Source: Isoetes engelmannii (taxonomy: Eukaryota; Streptophyta; Lycopodiopsida; Isoetales; Isoetaceae). From it: DNA of 20,187 bases. Where the stretch lies: contig JAANSK020287823.1 of assembly GCA_011763485.2 (NCBI GenBank), forward strand, positions 1 to 20,187. The letters run 5' to 3'. Below are positions 1 to 9,950 of the stretch, piece by piece. Under the pieces are notes generated by a model. That model had not been told where the DNA came from. It worked only from the letters and a program-made list of their open reading frames with translations, and did not search any database. The first letter of the stretch is position 1; each line of letters opens with the position of its first letter. The position numbers and the translations under genes are program-made.

Positions 1-80
1 CTTGCTAGCTTAATATGAGCAAAATGTGGTCTAGCTTGCTAGCTTAAGGACAATCAAGTGTGTCGTGCTTGCTAGCTTAA
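1..80. repeat. Three copies of CTTGCTAGCTTAA, about 33 bp apart
   Basis: The 13-mer CTTGCTAGCTTAA occurs at 1-13, 35-47 and 68-80, so the starts are 34 and 33 bp apart. The sequence between copies is AT-rich and not clearly repeated. It begins at the window edge, so more copies may lie upstream. It sits about 230 bp before the MULE transposase remnant and could be a terminal or subterminal repeat of that element. I found no inverted partner downstream, so that link is only a guess. Confidence 0.7.
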
Positions 81-1853
81 AATTCTTAAAATAGCTCAAA
101 TTGGTCAAATTAATGAATTCGTGCTAATTAAGGATTAATGCCAATCATGGATTAGGATTAGTGGAAAGTGAATCGTATGCAGAATCAGATGTGGAAAATG
201 GCGTCAACAAGCCAAACGTTGAGAGGCCGACCATGAATTGGCTCAAGGGATTTGAAAATACTTGAAGATTTGCAGATGCTTTCCACTCTTTCTAGGAATC
301 AAATTTGCGATGGATCTATGTGTTGGTGCCAAGTTTGATTCTCTTGAAGGTGCAAGACTGCAGTGAGAGGTCAAGCTTTGAAAGATCATATAGAATTGTT
401 TGTGGTTAAATCCGATCATTCAAGGTACATGGTAAAGTGTCCTGCTAAAGGTTGTTCATGGATGCTTCATACCTCTCTGCTTCCTGATGGCACAACAGTT
501 GCAATCAAGACCATAGTTGCTGAACATTCTTGTGGTGGGGTTAACCAGAGAAATAATAAGGATGCTACCTCCAAGCGGGTAACCTTGGAAAGTTTCATGA
601 ATATCCAAGTTACAAACCTTCTGATCTTGTTGCAGATGTCCAGTGCGAGCATGGAGTAGAGATTAGCTATCGTATTGCTTGGTTAGCAAAGCAATATGCA
701 ATGGCTCAGCTTCATGATGGACATGAACAAGCCTATCGTCAATTCCATGACTTTTGTTTTCGATTGATTAATGCAAATCTAGGTACTGTTTGTTTTCTTC
801 AGCAAGACGAACACAAAAGATTCACAAGGATGTTTCTAGCCATGGGTGCTAGTTTAAGTAGTTGTGGGAACTGTCGGCCTATAATTGGTTTGGACGACAC
901 GTTTTTAACAAGCAAATACCAAGGAATCTTGATCAGTGCCACTACGGTTGATGCACGTGGGAGTTTGTTTCCACTAGCATATGCATGGGTTGGCATTGAG
1001 AATGACAATAACTTGATTTGGTTCTATAATTCAGCTTCATGGTACTTGTCACCAAGTAGAGCGGTTGCGTATCCATCTGATAGATAGAAAGGAATTGTGG
1101 AAGGTGTATCTTCTGTTTTTGGAGAAAATGTAGTGCATGGATATTGTTTGAGGCACCTGGTAAGAAAGAATTCAAGAATATTGAACTGGTGAAGCTTATG
1201 TCGAAATCTACTCATGCTGAAACGGTATCCAAATTTGAAGAAGTGATTCAAGATATTCAGAATGCAAATGCCAGTGCTGCATCTTGACTGACGGAAGAGA
1301 TGCGGCACCTTCGATTCTGGGCAGAAGCGCGCTTTCCAGCGCATCGGTTGGTCATTTTACTTCAAATATTGCGGAATCTCTGAATTCTTGGTTGCTTGAA
1401 GCAAGAGACAAACCGATATTGTCCATGCTAACTATAATCTGTGACAAGATGATGACATGGTTCTATGAGCGATGAAAGGAAGGAAACGACGCTTGGATGG
1501 CCACCAGGCAAAGTCCTTTCACAGTGGTTAAGGAGGTTGAGGATGAGATTAAAACTGATATTTCTCGTGCACGTTACTATCGAGTTCTTCCATCTACTGA
1601 CTATATGTTCAAGATAGTGACAGCGAAGCATGAGCATGTGGTCAGCCTGCAAACTGGACATGCTCATATTTGAGGTGGCAAAGTCTGGAATTCCTTGTGC
1701 GCATGCTGCTGCATCAATAATGTTCAGGAAACACCAAGTGCAGATGTACACTTATGAGGCATATCGGTTGAACATTTAATGTGCAACTTATGAAGGGATG
1801 ATCGCACCTGTGCCTCACCGTGCTGAAGTTGAAGCATCCACAGACATGCTTCC

Positions 1854-1996
1854 TGTAACGTTCCTTAACCACCCCGGCGTAACCAACTGACCAAAACAGC
1901 CGGATATTTATGGGAAATACATCCCACCCTCTTATGATGGTATCAGGAAATGCCACATCAAGATCTACTCGAGCGATCTCCCATGGGTCCGTTACA
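1854..1996 (-). repeat. TRIM LTR, 143 bp (3' LTR in element orientation)
   Basis: Direct repeat of 2124-2257, bounded by TGTAACG and CGTTACA. It carries 9 bases near 1903 (around CCGGATATTTATG) that the other LTR lacks. Since the primer-binding site adjoins the other copy, this is the downstream LTR on the minus strand. Confidence 0.9.
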
Positions 1997-2109
1997 ATCT
2001 CTCCCACTAGAACTATGATCTTCCTCGAGCATCCAAGACTATGACTGAACCAGTATACCACTGACTGGGTGGTTACCAAGGCACCCATGGAGACTCGATC
2101 TCGAAACCT

Positions 2110-2121
2110 ACTCTGATACCA
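2110..2121 (-). other. Primer-binding site for initiator tRNA-Met
   Basis: The minus strand reads TGGTATCAGAGT, one base different from the common plant LTR-retrotransposon primer-binding site TGGTATCAGAGC. It lies 2 bp inside the 5' LTR boundary, as expected. Confidence 0.85.
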
Positions 2122-2123
2122 AC

Positions 2124-2257
2124 TGTAACGTTCCTTAACCACCCCGGCCTAACCAACTGGCCAAAACCAACTGGGAAATCCATCCCACCCTCTTATGGTG
2201 GTATCAGGAAATGCCACACCAAGATCTACACGAGCGGTCTCCCATGGGTCCGTTACA
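2124..2257 (-). repeat. TRIM LTR, 134 bp (5' LTR in element orientation)
   Basis: Direct repeat of 1854-1996 with the same termini. Immediately downstream on the minus strand lies the tRNA-iMet primer-binding site (2110-2121), which marks this as the 5' LTR. Confidence 0.9.
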
Positions 2258-2419
2258 CTTCCTCCACAGACATGTAGATTGACAGGGCGGCCAAAGAAGA
2301 GAAGGATTAGATTGTTAACAAAGGAGGACAACAAAACAATCAAATGGTCTAGATGTAACATTGCTGGCACAATTGTCGGAGTTGCAGAAGTGCTAATTGA
2401 AATGGAGGTCATAATCTAG

Positions 2420-3440
2420 TTAGTATTTTACGCATCGGAGATTGTTGAGTAATATGATTGTTGAGTAATCTAGTGTGTGAACTAATTGGATGAAACTTTG
2501 CCATCTCTATGGTAGATGTATGTATGAATTTGTTCATGCTAACATCAAATCGTATTCAGAAAGGAATAATATAGTTCCTTTCTTCTTCAATCTCAAATCT
2601 ACCTTGTAGAATTGTTATAAATTTTTGTGTGTAGAATAAATGAATAGAACTCTGTTGTATGTTTTTGAGTTGTATGCATTTTGCTCCTGCTGCGTATATG
2701 TAGTGTGCAATATTCTTACAGGAGGTTTTTGTGAAAATGGCATGAATGTATCATATGGATATTCCAGTTTTGTTGTGTTGTTAGTCAAGAAAAGTAGTTA
2801 CATCAAGATATATTGTCAAGTGCCAAATGAAATACAGTGAACATAAACGCAACGAAGCATATCAGAAGTAAAGTAGTCATAGCAGAAAGGTTAGCTTATG
2901 AAGCAAATAAAAGGAGATATTGTCTAGAGGCAAAGTTAAATGTTGGGAATGCTCTCTTCATTCCAGAGGGACGTGTAATAGTTGTTGCGTTTTTAGTCAC
3001 GTCATGAATTCATTTCTCTATCAGACTACAATTCTGACAGCTCTCTAGTTCTAGTTCTGAGCAGTTTCATTTCTCTACCACGCCACAGTTCTCTAGGAGA
3101 AATCTAATTTCTGCATAACAGTTTAATGAAAGCATGTGTATCTGCCCTTAATGTGTATCTGCATAACAATTATAATGAAAGCATGTGCATGCTACTCCTT
3201 CAAAGTCCCAAAAGTGTTGATTTTCTCACAATATTCTATTTCAAAGCTTTGCATCTTTATGGTGCAATTTGGTAGTCTTCTAATGGCTGGCTTTTAATTA
3301 AGGAGACCTTTTTTTAACACATTGTTTCAACTAGAAGTAGTATAGTTGCATAGATGAATTGCACAATAAGCTTACATTCAGATATGGACGAAGAGGCCAG
3401 AATAACCGAACCTTCTGAAGTTAACAAAATTGCTAATCTC
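2420..3440. other. AT-rich intergenic stretch, no gene seen
   Basis: No convincing coding sequence is visible. The short open frame at 2640-2840 has no family resemblance and no exon-like context. A degenerate direct repeat of about 28 bp occurs at 3111-3138 and 3159-3187 (both start CTGCATAACA and end AATGAAAGCATGTG). Part of the stretch may be the outer, non-coding end of the MULE, but no terminal inverted repeat supports this. Confidence 0.5.
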
Positions 3441-3461
3441 TGTTTTGGCGTCCCATAGCTT

Positions 3462-3511
3462 GGCGAGGTTTGCCATAGCTTCATCCGGCGAGGTCTGCCA
3501 TAACTTCATCT
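3462..3511. repeat. 25-bp tandem repeat, two copies
   Basis: Two adjacent copies at 3462-3486 and 3487-3511 both start GGCGAGGT. They differ at three positions. A partial third copy begins GGCAGACC at 3512, and the sequence just before (3448-3460) resembles the repeat. It is more GC-rich than its surroundings. No function can be assigned. Confidence 0.75.
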
Positions 3512-3519
3512 GGCAGACC

Positions 3520-4259
3520 GGCACTCCTTTCCCTGCCCGTCATTTTCGAAAGCCGAGGGGCATTTTCGTCAATTAGGAAAAGCCTAAGGGGATAGCTTAT
3601 AGATAGGGTTTTTAACCTGCCAAACACAAACAATAATTATAACGTGAAACTTAATGCCAATGCTTAGTGATAGTTTTATGCACGCTCGATTTGGGTTGCG
3701 TTCTCGGAAGGCCAACTCAGCTCGGGCTTATATAGTTTGAGCTTCTTTGAAATTTTAATTACATAGGCCGCAACGACGTAAATATCGGACGTGGTCATGT
3801 TTAAACCACAAATATATCCATGGTATATTCGGGTCTTTGTTGTGTTATAGGTATGTTAAACAAAAAAATACACGAAATTTTTGTGGATAGAGAATTTTTT
3901 GTGTTTTAAAGCTGGTTTAAGCATGACCGTGTCTCCTATATACCACTTTGAACATAGGCCAGGCAAAGTTGGAAAATGCTATATGCGCCCTATTAACCAA
4001 AAAGCAGATGAAACAATGCCAATTATGGTGGGGTGGGACACACACGGACATTTTATCTCAAAAGGAGGAAATAAGTTTTTACCAGCCATTTAGAATTGAC
4101 TGCAGCTTTAGAATTTCAATGAGAATATTCATGTTCAACTGCTTAGATTTGACTGCCATATAGACGTGGCATCAAACAAGTGGCTGTAATATTGTTCGTC
4201 TCTAGACGCCCGTCAAAAAGGTTTCCTGCCGCCCTTCATACCCGTCCGGCTTCTGTAGA
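3520..4259. other. Intergenic region upstream of the SERK gene
   Basis: No gene is recognisable. Short open frames here (3881-4163) overlap each other and match nothing known to me. The region presumably holds the distal promoter of the SERK gene. TATA-like strings exist (for example CTATATA near 3937), but their distance from the coding start is too uncertain to call a core promoter. Confidence 0.4.
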
Positions 4260-4273
4260 TCCACCTTTGCACG

Positions 4274-4479
4274 ACTTCTATTTTTTCTTTTTCAACACTG
4301 TCGATTCCCTCCTCCTCCGAAATGTCGTGCCGATGACCAGGCCATTCCATACGGCAGCTTAACACACAAATTGCAGTAAATTTGGGAATGTGATCCATGG
4401 TAGCGTGCAAATTCAGACGTCTTTCACAAATTCGGAAAGTCAAAGTCTGGGTTCGGAAAGAGCTCTTTAGGAATCGGCT
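4274..4479 (+). promoter_or_regulatory. Probable 5' leader of SERK with pyrimidine tract and uORFs
   Basis: A C/T-rich tract at about 4274-4320 resembles the pyrimidine-rich leaders common in plant mRNAs. Three small upstream ORFs follow. One at about 4321 encodes 4 aa, one at about 4333 encodes 9 aa (MTRPFHTAA), and one starts at ATG 4397. The last encodes 33 aa and stops at 4498, so it overlaps the SERK start (4480) out of frame. If the transcript begins upstream of 4397, this overlap should lower translation of the main frame. The transcription start cannot be seen, so extent and role are inference. Confidence 0.4.
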
Positions 4480-4498
4480 ATGCGGAACCTTTGGATAG
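4397..4498 (+). promoter_or_regulatory. Upstream ORF (33 aa) overlapping the SERK start codon
   Basis: ATG at 4397 (context CCATGG) opens a 33-codon frame that ends at TAG 4496-4498, 19 bp past the SERK ATG and in another frame. Its product is basic (VACKFRRLSQIRKVK) and unlike anything I recognise, so any effect is more likely through the act of translation. It matters only if transcription starts upstream of it. Confidence 0.45.
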
Positions 4499-7400
4499 TA
4501 CTCTTGCTGCTGCTCCATAGATCTCGCTATGTTTACTCCAATGCAGAAGGTACGCCTATGGCCAGTTAATCCGTGGCTTTAACACTTGTAATTCCCCAGG
4601 AATTCATCTTTTTTTTGTTGATTCTTTGAATTAAGTTATGCGGTATAATTTGCTTGGCATCATAGCAGAAGCTATGTAAATTGCAAATTCTTGATATCAG
4701 ATGGCCCCCAAATGAAGATTCTATTAACTGTATACAATTTCATCATTAAAAGCATAAATCTTCTGACACTTATCATGCTGAAGCTCTTGCTATTTACTGG
4801 AATATGGGAATTCTTTGCTGTCTATTGTCTGTGCCCTTTATCATATTGCATAGTGTTTACTGAAACTCAACCACCCTCACAATGTTCATGTTCAAAAAAC
4901 CCCAAGTCTGAAGGATTACATATCCACTTGTCATATTGTCTCAACTACAATCCTACCTTTTGCAGAGAGTTATAATAAACCAAAGAACCTAGGTCAATAT
5001 ACCTTTCAGAATATGGATTCCTCAGGTACAAACAAAAAACCTTTGGCTGCAGTCAATGGAGCTGCAGCAGATTTAGGGTAGCTAAAAGTCCAAGTCTTAC
5101 CTGCTAACCAGGGGTGCCCTAACATATCAAGAACTAGGAGGACTAATGGGGAATCTGATGATCGATTCGCTTCTGAAATCTTGGTTGATAGAACTAGTTG
5201 AAGTAATTTGTAATGCCTGAATATGTTAGGCCAACAAGGATGCACCATCTCAGCCATGTACATTAAATGTTCTATAAGATATATGCACTAATGTTGTTCC
5301 ATATCATTATTTTTTTCTTGTGAAGTAGCAAACGTAATTTTTCATCTGATCAATGTAGGTGATGCACTCCATGATTTTAAAAGTCAGCTTACTGATCCGA
5401 ACAATGTGCTTCAAAGTTGGGATGCCACCCTTGTAAATCCATGCACTTGGTTCCATGTAACCTGTGACAATGACAACTATGTGACTAGAGTGTAAGTGCA
5501 TTTACATATTTTTGTGAGAAGTTTTAGGCTATTATAATTTTACAGTAGCTCAAGCATCTTTTGATGTATGCTTTGCTATGAACAGTGATCTGGGCAATGC
5601 ACAGCTTTCGGGCTCATTGGTTTCATCGCTGGGTAAGATCAGCAGATTGGAATATCTGTAAGTTCATCACCCTTATTGTCATTAACATAAGCTTTGTTTT
5701 CTTCATCCTTTGTTTTCTTCGGCAAATCTGAACATTAGAATTTGGGCTCACCTTCTGCGGTTTTATGTCTTGAGCCAAGGTCCCTTCAGCTGGATAATCT
5801 CTTGACACGGGCCATTTCTTCTTGTCTTCTTACCCGGTTAATTGGCAAGGAATATGGACAATCAAGAAAATTCTTTTTTGAAGCAATTACAAGAAAATTA
5901 ATTTTCTACATTTTAACACTCTAGGCGTTTGCTGGACAAAATACTTGACGGTTTAGCTTGAGTTGGATAACGACTTGTCCAAATGAGTTTGCCCTGATCT
6001 AACGTATTTATTGTCTGCATAAACTAAGGGACAGTGGACACACACATATAAAATGACAAAGCACGTTGGAGTTTTGTAGATCAAAACATATGTTTAGGAG
6101 AAAATTCATTATCAGGAAATCAAGTCAGAAGCAGATATTTAAGCCATTTCTTCATAGCTTTGTGTCCTCTTAGAAGTGCTAGAAATCTTGAAGAAGTGCA
6201 TAATTCTGTGCACTTCTTGATGAGTTTTGTGCACGGCAGAAGGTCGTTTGAGGTAACTTCCTGTGAGTCTTTTAAGAAAGCACATATATTCTAGATTTCT
6301 GCTGAAGTTATGAAAAAAGTGCATATCAAGTGGGCAGAACTTATGAAGAAGTGTGCAAATCTGTGTAAGTTCTCTGCACTTGTTCATGAGTTCTGCATAT
6401 TACACACCAGTGACTTTTTGGACATACAAGTTTCTTAAATTTAAACTCTTCTGTCTAGTAGGTATTTGGTCATACCATGAGATAGACCAGATGTGCAAGT
6501 ATTTTAGTTACCTAATTAAAGTTAGTTTGGTTGAAAGTAGTTGTCAGTATAATCTGCTTCCTCACTATTAAGGCATGTGATTTTGTAGGGAATTATACAG
6601 CAATAACTTGACGGGCACAATACCTGCTGAATTGGGAAATCTGTCTAATCTTATCAGTCTCGATCTCTACCAAAACAACTTCACATCTGTGATTCCTGAC
6701 AGTCTAGGAAACCTTCTTAAGCTCAGATTCTTGTAAGTACTTGAATTCACTTCAGGTTCCATATGTTTTATTGTCAAGTGTTTCTTATAGTGTTTTTTTG
6801 GAGGAAAGGCGTCTTAACAATAACACCCTATCTGGTTCAATTCCCGTGTCACTAACGAACATCAACAATCTACAAGTCCTGTAAGTTTTCCAAATTGCAG
6901 CTCTCTGTTTATCTTGCCTTCCAAGCTAATCTGTCCAAATGTATTACAGGGATTTATCAAATAACAATTTGAGTGGATCAGTGCCCACAAATGGCTCATT
7001 TTCACTCTTCACACCTATTAGGTACAGAAACCATACGCGTGCTCATTTCTATTAAGGCAATTTGTTTGAGCTAGAAATTGAATACTTTATACATTATGTT
7101 ATTCTACAGTTTTCAAAACAATCCCCATCTCTGTGGACAAGCTGTAAATAGACAATGTCCAGGAGGACCTCCACTAGCATCTCCACCTCCATATTCACCT
7201 GGACCGCCCAGCTCTTCACAAGGTAGCTTATTGTATTATTCTCGGGCAGACGGTTGTATAGCGCATTCATTATTTGACTTTTAAACTATACACTGACTAC
7301 GTCTTCGTTTTTCAGGAGGCGGCGGATCTAACAAAGGGGCAATTGCTGGTGGAGTAGCTGCAGTTGCAGCCCTTTTGTTTGCTGCACCAGCAATAGGTTT

Positions 7401-8836
7401 TGCATGGTGGCGGCGTCGAAGGCCATCGGAAGCATATTTTGATGTCCCAGGTAATATGAACCAATTCTTGGTGTTAATTCAGCAGCGCATACAAATATTT
7501 AGCCTGGAAAATTTATCTGGTTTATGGACCTTTAATTACAGCGGAAGAAGATCCAGAAGTCCACCTTGGGCAGCTTAAACGATTTTCCTTACGTGAGCTT
7601 CAGGTAGCTACAGATAACTTTTGCAACAAAAATGTTCTTGGACGTGGTGGATATGGGAAGGTCTACAAGGGTCGTTTAACTGATGGTTCACTAGTTGCTG
7701 TTAAACGTCTCAAAGAAGAGAGAAATGCTGGTGGAGAATTGCAGTTCCAGACTGAAGTAGAGATGATCAGCATGGCTGTGCATCGGAACTTGCTTCGCCT
7801 GAGGGGTTTCTGCATGACACCTACAGAACGGCTACTTGTATATCCATTAATGGTCCATGGAAGCGTAGCATCAAGGTTACGAGGTTAGATGATAAAACAT
7901 CTCTGACTACATGAGCCAGTACTTATCTTCTATGCTTTCTGTACATAAGACATTAAATTATTACCCTTGCCTGTTCTTATCTTCTATGCTTTCTGTACAT
8001 AAGACATTAAATTATTACCCTTGCCTGTTGTTTATACAGATCGACCTGCAGGTGAGGCACCATTGCCTTGGGATGCTCGTAAAAACATTGCTCTGGGATC
8101 AGCACGGGGACTTTCTTATCTACATGATCATTGTGATCCAAAGATTATTCATCGCGATGTAAAAGCCGCAAACATACTACTTGATGAAGAGTTTGAAGCT
8201 GTTGTAGGAGATTTTGGATTAGCAAAGTTAATGGATTACAAGGATACTCATGTCACAACTGCTGTGCGTGGTACCATTGGTCATATTGCACCAGAATACT
8301 TGTCTACTGGCAAGTCCTCAGAGAAGACTGATGTTTTTGGCTATGGGATTATGCTTTTAGAACTGATTACAGGGCAGCGAGCATTTGATCTTGCCCGGCT
8401 TGCTAATGACGATGATGTTATGCTATTGGATTGGGTAAAGCTTTCCCGTTTCTTGCATTAAATGAGTATTTTGTCTCGACTGCTTTTCAATGCTTCATAA
8501 TTCTTCAGATTGTTCATGCAGGTCAAAGGTTTATTGCGCGAGAGAAAAGTGGTCCAGCTTGTGGACTCTGATCTTGATGGGCAATATGATTTAACCCAAG
8601 TGGAAGAATTAATTCAAATTGCTCTTCTTTGTACCCAGGTTTCACCAAATGATAGACCTAAAATGGCTGATGTAGTCCGTATGCTTGAAGGAGATGGGTT
8701 GGCAGAAAGATGGGAAGAATGGCAGAAGGTTGAGGTTGTGCGGAATCAGGAAATTGATTATATTCCCCGAGGGACAGAATGGATTGTTGACTCAACGGAT
8801 AATCTGATGGCTGTTGAACTTTCTGGCCCAAGATAA
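4480..8836 (+). CDS. SERK: SERK/BAK1-type LRR receptor-like kinase, 11 coding exons, 620 aa
   Basis: Somatic embryogenesis receptor kinases are plasma-membrane co-receptors that pair with ligand-binding LRR kinases in brassinosteroid, peptide-hormone and immune signalling. Coding exons: 4480-4549, 5359-5491, 5586-5657, 6589-6732, 6809-6880, 6950-7021, 7110-7222, 7316-7450, 7542-7883, 8040-8434, 8522-8836. All introns are GT-AG, phases agree, and each LRR is one exon, as in the family. Signal peptide is about 1-23 ([12 protein letters not shown]). The N-cap has CTWFHVTC (52-59), five LRRs span 69-188, a short Ser-Pro-Pro hinge about 206-225, and a membrane segment about 235-257. The kinase has [11 protein letters not shown] (304-314), Lys325, Glu342, HRD Asp424, DFG Asp442 and APE 468-470, so it should be an active RD kinase. 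The tail ends LSGPR, typical of SERKs. Unusual: YPLMVHGS (371-378) where the family has YPYMANGS, and a divergent first LRR ([14 protein letters not shown]). The start is chosen because exon 1 supplies a signal peptide in the right phase. The paralogue number cannot be decided. Confidence 0.95.
6191..6218. repeat. Perfect 10-bp inverted repeat in SERK intron 3
   Basis: AAGAAGTGCA (6191-6200) and TGCACTTCTT (6209-6218) flank an 8-base loop. A related motif recurs at about 6344-6400 (GAAGAAGTG, then TGCACTTGTTCATGAGTT), giving a diverged repeat of about 165 bp period. Intron 3 is 931 bp, the longest of the gene, and may have grown through insertion of a small element here. No element boundaries are clear. 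Confidence 0.6.
7922..8029. repeat. Perfect 54-bp tandem duplication in SERK intron 9
   Basis: 7922-7975 and 7976-8029 are identical. The second copy ends 10 bp before the exon 10 acceptor (AG at 8038-8039), so the pyrimidine-rich tract and likely branch-point region are present twice. The intron has a non-consensus donor (GTTAGA at 7884). The lack of differences points to a recent event. Reading through this intron meets TAG at 7886-7888, before the catalytic loop. Confidence 0.95.
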
Positions 8837-9776
8837 TACGTCTATTTAATTACTGGCCTTCAATGAAGCTTCAATTTCTGGTGTATACATGTATTTATTG
8901 TTGATATTTTATCTTGGAGGTGGGAATGTGCCGCCCATCCCAGTTTAATTTGGCACGGTGGGTGCTAAGGCAAGAAGATGCACCATTAGGAGCGTGGAAA
9001 GTAGTGTATGAGCTATGGACCTTGTTTCTACCATATTGATGTTCTCCATTCTTTTTCAACCCTTTGGAAAAGTGAAGTTAAACACTCTGTATCCAAACAT
9101 GCACATAGTTACGTCAGATATGGTTACAGAGATGACATGGTCTCTGTACCTAATTTTTCTAGTAATGTAATCCATTTATCAATTTGTATTATTTAAGTGT
9201 ACCACAGAGATGAAGAATTGGGAAGTGAAGTATGTATATTGTTTTCAATGTTAATGCAAAAAACCTCTAACAGTGCCTCACTGTTTCAATGTTTTAGTTT
9301 TAGAAAACTTTGTGTTCAAGCTTTATATGACATGAACACTTACAGAATGAAGCAGGTGGATAAAATCTTATGCATCTTTGAAAATTAGTCTGGGAATGAC
9401 AGTTGAGGATCTTATCCATTTCTGCTGAACCTACACTTGCAAACCAGACTGAAATACCAACTTCCTGTGTGGTATAACAGAATTGGCTTCAGAGGTCATC
9501 ATTGAATATACATCCCGTTTTATAAGGGACTTTGATTTTTTCGGAAGTCTTTAAGTGTACTCAAAATATTCAGATATACTCCTTATGCAATCTAGAAAAA
9601 GGAAAGAAAGAAAACAAGGAAAACCAGTGCTGGAACTTTGAGACTTCAATTTTTATGGCCACAAGACAATTTTGAAACTTTCAAGCTGTGCCACATTACA
9701 AAATACAAATTCGTCGACGTAACTCGATCATGACGTAGTTTACAAGGGAAATCTGCTCCTCAAGCGAAGCCAAATT
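8837..9776. other. SERK 3' flank and intergenic sequence
   Basis: The first few hundred bases after the SERK stop presumably hold the 3' untranslated region; they are T-rich with several candidate poly(A) signals, none decisive. No further gene is recognisable. Small open frames at 9008-9196 and 9197-9388 show no family resemblance. Confidence 0.4.
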
Positions 9777-9950
9777 ATGTAAGAGGGAATCTTCACCCCG
9801 AGAGAATTATGGCGAGGAATATCTGAGGCGGCTCTGCCAGAGGAGGCGGTCCATGAGCGGCGGAGCCGCGAGTGCACCGTCGAGTCTGGTGGCGTCATCG
9901 AGGAATATTCTGAGCATAATTCTCAAGGGGTGAAGATTCCCTTACGTAAT
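9777..9950. mobile_element. MITE-like inverted-repeat element, about 174 bp
   Basis: An arm at 9777-9811 (core GGGAATCTTCACCCC) pairs with 9915-9950 (core GGGGTGAAGATTCCC). The arms are about 35 bp with only a few mismatches. The interior is GC-rich, unlike its surroundings, and has a direct repeat of about 16 bp just inside each arm (GAGGAATAT at about 9814 and 9900). No clear target-site duplication was seen, so it cannot be placed in a superfamily. It could instead be a foldback structure from local duplication. Confidence 0.6.

Larger units (their letters stand above)
1854..2257 (-). mobile_element. TRIM (terminal-repeat retrotransposon in miniature), complete
   Basis: This 404-bp element has two direct LTRs (1854-1996 and 2124-2257) around a 127-bp internal region with no coding capacity. 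Each LTR starts TGTAACG and ends CGTTACA, the expected TG..CA ends within a 7-bp inverted repeat. The 5-bp sequence CTTCC flanks both ends (1849-1853 and 2258-2262) as a perfect target-site duplication. Read on the minus strand, TGGTATCAGAGT follows 2 bp after the first LTR and matches the initiator-methionine tRNA primer-binding site. A purine tract (AGTGGGAGAGAT) lies just before the second LTR. The LTRs differ by about eight substitutions and one 9-base gap, so the insertion is not very recent. TRIMs depend on proteins from full-size elements. It sits inside the MULE transposase, so it inserted later than the MULE did. Confidence 0.92.
310..2419 (+). pseudogene. Decayed Mutator-like (MULE/MuDR family) transposase
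   Basis: MULE transposases cut and move Mutator-type DNA transposons; this copy is dead. Pieces appear in family order but in several frames. First is the N-terminal DNA-binding region (363-600, VKCPAKGCSWMLHTS). The DDE-type core follows (888-1025, GLDDTFLTSKYQG and AYAWVGIENDNNLIWF), then a block around HFTSNIAESLNSWLLEARD (about 1351-1410). A SWIM-like zinc-finger remnant keeps GIPCAHAAA (about 1690), and a basic GRPKKRRIR tail lies near 2285. Frameshifts occur near 360, 600 and 1350. In-frame stops include TAG at 1085-1087, where the family has SDRxKG, and TGA at 1285. The upstream CxC half of the SWIM motif is not visible. A TRIM retrotransposon at 1854-2257 interrupts the frame; without it the two sides join in frame. 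Terminal inverted repeats were not found. Confidence 0.9.

Noticed and set aside
1-80. CRISPR-like spacing of a short repeat
   Set aside because: Repeats are only 13 bp with about 20-bp gaps, three copies, in plant nuclear sequence with no Cas genes.
1714-2142. 142-aa open frame on the minus strand
   Set aside because: It runs across the MULE remnant and the TRIM LTR and internal region; it has no protein resemblance, and TRIMs are non-coding.
3881-4163. Two overlapping 70-aa frames upstream of SERK
   Set aside because: They overlap in different frames, have no recognisable domain and sit in probable promoter sequence.
8021-8461. Open frame of 146 aa starting in SERK intron 9 and running into intron 10
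   Set aside because: It is SERK exon 10 with intronic ends; the exon is 8040-8434 by GT-AG sites and phase.
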